NCBI RefSeq assembly: GCF_900110135.1
Contig: NZ_FOCO01000011.1
Span: forward strand, 1 to 64,000
Direction: 5' to 3'
DNA from: Pseudorhodobacter antarcticus
Lineage (GTDB): Bacteria; Pseudomonadota; Alphaproteobacteria; Rhodobacterales; Rhodobacteraceae
DNA length: 64,000 nt
The position numbers were made by a program, and so were the translations under genes. Of this stretch, positions 61,101-64,000 are shown in pieces; the first letter of the stretch is position 1; each line of letters starts with the position of its first letter. The notes under the pieces are model-generated. The model was not told the DNA's origin and made no database searches. It worked only from the letters and a program-made list of their open reading frames with translations.

Positions 61101-64000
61101 CCTCGCCCCCGAACGCGGCCGCGAAGGGTATGACGCCCTGCTGCGTGATCTGATTGCCGCAGGCCAAACCCCCACCCGCATCGCCCATTTCTGGGGCGTC
61201 ACGGGCGCAGAAACCTTCCGCCCCGGCTCCAGCTTTTTCCAGCGCAACGTCGAACATGGGTTCTATTCCCTGATGTTTCTCGGCCAAGCCCTCGCCGCTG
61301 AAACCCTCAGCGCGCCACCCCATATCACCATCTTCACCACAGGTGCCGCGTCAGCCCGCACCGAAGGGCTGCCTTATCCCGAAAAGGCCCTGATCGCTGG
61401 TCCCGCCTTGGTCATCCCGCGCGAAATCCCCGGCATCACCATAGCCACCTGCGACCTTGTGCTGCCAACCGCGCGGCGCGGCAAACCCGACCTAACCGCC
61501 CTCATCCCGCAAATCATCGACGAACTTTTGGCCAATCCCGCCAACACCATAGCTGTTTTGCGCGGCACCAAGCGGCTGGAACTGGGCCTAAAACCCATCG
61601 ACCTGCCAAGCGCCGAACTCGATATGCCAAACGGCGCGCCTGTCTTGCTCACGGGCGGTTTCGGCGGCATCGGCCTTACGCTGGCCGAGCATCTGATGAC
61701 CGAACACGGCGCAAAAATTGCCCTTATCGCGCGCCGCCCCTTGCCCGCACAGGTGGACTGGCCCGCCTACCTCGCCACCCACAGCCCAACCGATGCTACC
61801 GCGCGCCGTATCCTTGCGCTGCAACATTTGCAAACCTTGGGCCAAATCGCGGTCTATACCGCCGATGTGACCAACGCGCAGGAAATGCGCAATGTCACCG
61901 CTGAAATCACCGAAACCTTCGGAAAAATCCACACCGTCATCCACGCTGCAGGCGTGATTGATGACAGCCCGCTGCTGTCCAAAACCCCCGCAGGTGTCGA
62001 AGGGGTGTTTGCCGCAAAACTCCACGGCACCAAGGTGTTGGCCGATATTTTCCCCGATGGGTCCATCGAACGGCTCGTCCTTTTCGCCTCCTCCTCCACC
62101 GTCACGGGGCCTGCGGGGCAGGTCGATTATGTCGCCGCCAACGCCTATCTCAACGCCTATGCCCAGTCGCGCAAAGGCGGCAATACCACCGTCACCGCCC
62201 TCAATTGGGGCATCTGGTCCGATGTCGGCATGGCCGCCGAGGCGTTGGCCAACCGCACCGCCACGCCCGAGGCCCCCGAACCCATCACCGCCACCCTGCT
62301 GGATGCGGCTGGGTTTGATGCTGCAGGCAACCGCCAATTCACCGCGCATTTGGGCAGCGACCGTTGGGTGCGGGACGGCCACCGCACCAAATCCGGCCAC
62401 GCCCTGATCCCCGGCACCGGGTATCTGGAAATCGCAGCCCAAGCGATGGCCCACGTGGGCCTCACCAAGTTTGAACTGCGCGATCTCTATTTCTTCCGCC
62501 CGCTGGATGTCCCCGATATTCGCGCCACCCTGACCCAAACCGACGAAGGGTTCGCCTTTGATCTGCGCTCGGCGATCACCTCCAAAGGCCGCACCGGCTG
62601 GCAACTCAACGCCCAAGCGCGCCTGCTCCCCCTCACCGACACCGCGCCACAAATCGACCTCGCGGCCATCCAATCCCGCTGCGGCACCCCCGAAACAGGC
62701 CAAGGCCTCACCTCTCCCCAAGAAACCCACCTCACTTTCGGCCCCCGCTGGCGTGTCCTGAACAGCCGCGCATATGGCGCGCGCGAAGGCATCGCATCCC
62801 TCGCCCTGCCCCCCGCGTTTCAAAACGAACCCGGCCCTTGGCACTTGCACCCCGCCCTGATGGATCTCGCCACCGGTTGGGCCATGGGCCTGATCGACGG
62901 CTACACCCCAGACCATCTGTGGGTGCCCATGTCCTACGGTCGCCTCAAATCCTATGCCACTTTGCCCGATCAAATCACCTCTTGGGTGCGCAGCGCCGCG
63001 CCAAACCGCGCCACCGATGCAACGGCGGTTTTCGACATCACGCTCACCGACCCCACAGGCCGCGTGATCGTTGAAATCGAAGGCTTCACCATCCGCCGCC
63101 TTGACGGTGCGCTCAATTTCACCGCCCCCGATGCGCGTGATCTGACGTTTGATGACAGCGGCCCAAAACAACTGTCGGCAGCCGAAGAACGCCTTGCTCA
63201 CACCCTGTCCCAAGGCATCCCGCCCAGCATGGGTGCAGACGCGTTCACCCGCGCGCTGGCGCTGAACACGCCCCAAATCATCGTCTCCTCGCTCGATCTG
63301 CCCGCCTTGGTCAAACAGGCCAACGCCACGCAATCGGCCCCGACCAAAGGCCAATCCTTTGCGCGCCCCGATCTCGACAGCGATTATATTGAACCCCGCA
63401 ACGATGTCGAACGCACCCTGACTGGCTTTTGGCAAGACCTCCTCGGCGTCGGTCAAGTCGGCGTGATGGATGACTTTTTCGCCCTCGGCGGCCACTCCCT
63501 CATCGCTGTGCGCCTGTTTGCGATGGTGCGCAAAACCTACCGCGTGGATTTCCCCATCTCGGTGCTGTTTGAGGCCCCGACAATCGCCGCCTGCGCGGCA
63601 CTGATCGAGGACCGCATCGGCCCCCAAGACACCGCCACAACGCGCGACACACCCAAACGCCGCTTCACCCATCTGGTTGCGATGCACGAACGCGATGGCG
63701 GCCCGAAAACCCCGTTTTTCCTTGTGGCGGGCATGTTTGGCAACGTGTTAAACCTGCGCCACCTTGCGCAACTGATCGGCGGCGACCGCCCCTTTTATGG
63801 CCTGCAAGCGCGCGGTCTTTACGGGGACCAGCCCCCGCACGACACCATCCCACAGGCCGCCACCGATTACATCGCCGAACTGCGCCAAATCCAACCGCAC
63901 GGCCCCTACCTTTTGGGCGGCTTTTCGGGGGGCGGCCTGACCGCTTGGGAAATGGCGCGCCAGTTGGAAAAGGCCGGCGAACAGGTGTCGCTGTTGGCCC
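58165..64000 (+). CDS. Type I polyketide synthase KS-AT-KR-DH-ACP-TE (runs off right edge)
   Basis: At least 1945 residues. The ketosynthase (about 14-440) has TACSTSL with Cys186, HGTGT with His322 and NIGH with His362. The acyltransferase (about 537-840) has FPGGGAQ and GHSMGE with Ser634. A linker and ketoreductase (about 880-1350) shows LTGGFGGIGLTL near 1164 and the SSS/Tyr active site of VDYVAANAY. The dehydratase (about 1390-1650) has His1406 in RDGHRTKSGHALIPG and Asp1567 in HPALMDLATG. The carrier protein has GGHSL with Ser1778; a thioesterase follows with GGFSGGG, Ser1921. No enoylreductase is seen. KR before DH is not the usual order. Product unknown. Confidence 0.92.
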   Translation, partial: MADLANQMDLGDNDIAIVGMAAHLPGATTVAQYWSNLAAGVESIRHLTPAELLANGETPARLRHRNYVPACAPLDNFDHFDAEFFGFSPKEAAILDPQHRQFLEVAWEALEHAGHPPENFPGSIGVYGGCGMGSYFYFNLCSNPDLVENTGMFLLRHTGNDKDFLSTRVSHIFDLKGPSINIQTACSTSLVAVHYAAQALLTGECDMALAGGVTIELPQGRGYIFNDGEILSPDGHCHAFDAAAQGTVFGSGAGVVVLRRAADAVRDGDHIWAIIKGSAVNNDGSAKAGYLAPSVDGQARAIAEAQAVAGVTADTIDYVECHGTGTFLGDPIEVAALTEAFAETTSDLNFCRIGSVKTNIGHLDTAAGVASLIKASLALHHGQMPPSLNFKSPNPAIDFENSPFRVNDRLTDWPRRKGPRRAGVNSLGVGGTNAHVVLQESPPRAPSGDSDWPFQLLVISAKSKAALDAQAKTLAAHLRANPDQPLADVAWTLKHGRRAFEKRRVIVAENHHHAADLLDGSDPRRIWSHEPISAPDVVFMFPGGGAQFAGMARDLYLTEPEFADWMDRGLAILQPKLDYDIRALWLPEKGAEQAANDALKRPSVQLPLIMITEYALAKLYQSWGVQPSALVGHSMGENTAACLAGVLSFEDCIGLVHLRGTLFDTIAPGGMLSIPLDATEIRPLLTDDLDMASVNAPGLCVVSGPDHALNSLAQTLSARDIETQRIAIDIAAHSKMLDPILGRFGDYLRGLQLNAPTLPIISNTTGVKLTDAQATNPDYWVAHLRNTVNFAACMDTLKSPNRVYMEMGPGRAMSSLAQVNGAPAAQVIPALRHPEQIIPDDQWHIATIGRLWACGVDVDWSPIWGDVPRHRVPLPTYAFQRKQYFIEPGQAAITAPDLPMRIEDATKWGWQPHWRPRSVDTDVDIETDLPNLAPQTWLVFADATGLADAAFAPLIAAGQTVIPVRPGDAYGPDGKGGYRLAPERGREGYDALLRDLIAAGQTPTRIAHFWGVTGAETFRPGSSFFQRNVEHGFYSLMFLGQALAAETLSAPPHITIFTTGAASARTEGLPYPEKALIAGPALVIPREIPGITIATCDLVLPTARRGKPDLTALIPQIIDELLANPANTIAVLRGTKRLELGLKPIDLPSAELDMPNGAPVLLTGGFGGIGLTLAEHLMTEHGAKIALIARRPLPAQVDWPAYLATHSPTDATARRILALQHLQTLGQIAVYTADVTNAQEMRNVTAEITETFGKIHTVIHAAGVIDDSPLLSKTPAGVEGVFAAKLHGTKVLADIFPDGSIERLVLFASSSTVTGPAGQVDYVAANAYLNAYAQSRKGGNTTVTALNWGIWSDVGMAAEALANRTATPEAPEPITATLLDAAGFDAAGNRQFTAHLGSDRWVRDGHRTKSGHALIPGTGYLEIAAQAMAHVGLTKFELRDLYFFRPLDVPDIRATLTQTDEGFAFDLRSAITSKGRTGWQLNAQARLLPLTDTAPQIDLAAIQSRCGTPETGQGLTSPQETHLTFGPRWRVLNSRAYGAREGIASLALPPAFQNEPGPWHLHPALMDLATGWAMGLIDGYTPDHLWVPMSYGRLKSYATLPDQITSWVRSAAPNRATDATAVFDITLTDPTGRVIVEIEGFTIRRLDGALNFTAPDARDLTFDDSGPKQLSAAEERLAHTLSQGIPPSMGADAFTRALALNTPQIIVSSLDLPALVKQANATQSAPTKGQSFARPDLDSDYIEPRNDVERTLTGFWQDLLGVGQVGVMDDFFALGGHSLIAVRLFAMVRKTYRVDFPISVLFEAPTIAACAALIEDRIGPQDTATTRDTPKRRFTHLVAMHERDGGPKTPFFLVAGMFGNVLNLRHLAQLIGGDRPFYGLQARGLYGDQPPHDTIPQAATDYIAELRQIQPHGPYLLGGFSGGGLTAWEMARQLEKAGEQVSLLA

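Noticed and set aside
61588-63687. 699-codon open frame antisense to the polyketide synthase
   Set aside because: Gly/Val/Gln-rich translation with no recognisable motif, opposite a gene with all active-site residues in place.
1-64000. CRISPR arrays, rRNA genes, prophage or integrative element genes
   Set aside because: No regularly spaced repeats, rRNA sequence, integrase, capsid or terminase-like genes were seen; the only mobile DNA is the IS at the left edge.

Overview
The window looks like a chromosomal segment of an alphaproteobacterium of the Rhodobacteraceae (Roseobacter-type). The main reasons are the gene orders rsmB–heparinase II/III–purH–lspA–DUF3035–two M16 peptidases, motB–flgE–flgK, gltD–two small genes–gltB, and an RpoE/ChrR pair next to an amine-oxidase/DUF1365/GPH-transporter/DUF3833/SDR operon, all typical of that family. 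The genus cannot be named from the sequence alone. All calls come from reading the sequence; no database search was run.

Layout. 1-3.8 kb: a flagellar operon on the minus strand (motB, flgE, flgK) whose flgK is cut near its 3' end by an IS5-family element running off the left edge. 4.0-4.1 kb: tRNA-Leu(CAG). 4.2-14.9 kb: housekeeping genes on the plus strand (NDUFA9-like reductase, uppP, gltD, two unknown small genes, gltB, mtgA, GST). 14.9-24.4 kb: a surface-glycan block with a two-part sulfotransferase, four glycosyltransferases, galU, cysQ and an ABC-2 export permease. 24.4-36.8 kb: hutD, rmuC, mutL, two M16 peptidases, a DUF3035 lipoprotein, lspA, purH, a heparinase-like protein, rsmB and an SDHAF4-like gene. 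36.8-42.9 kb: the sigma-E/ChrR singlet-oxygen regulator and a five-gene operon joined by ATGA overlaps, each side preceded by the same promoter pattern (TGATCCA, 16 nt, GTA). 42.9-44.2 kb: a saccharopine-dehydrogenase-like gene with a WGR-domain gene. 44.3-57.8 kb: an exopolysaccharide locus containing two SGNH-hydrolase-like paralogues (one fused to a possible glycosidase domain), glycosyltransferases, an ExoY-type priming transferase, a Wzz-type protein, a CpsD-type ATPase, a WecG/TagA-type transferase and a Wzy-type polymerase. 58.2-64.0 kb: a type I polyketide synthase (KS-AT-KR-DH-ACP-TE) running off the right edge.

How the parts fit. Two polysaccharide systems are visible. The first has sulfotransferase, GalU and CysQ, which would recycle the PAP by-product of sulfation, and points to a sulfated surface glycan. 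The second is a Wzx/Wzy-like pathway without a visible flippase, with its own modifying enzymes and a polyketide synthase directly downstream. With flgK interrupted, the window suggests a cell that may have lost flagella while keeping a large investment in surface polymers. The observations most worth following are the KR-before-DH polyketide synthase at the end of the exopolysaccharide locus, the SGNH/glycosidase-like fusion, the 11-C tract just after the start codon of one glycosyltransferase, and the paired sigma-E promoters.
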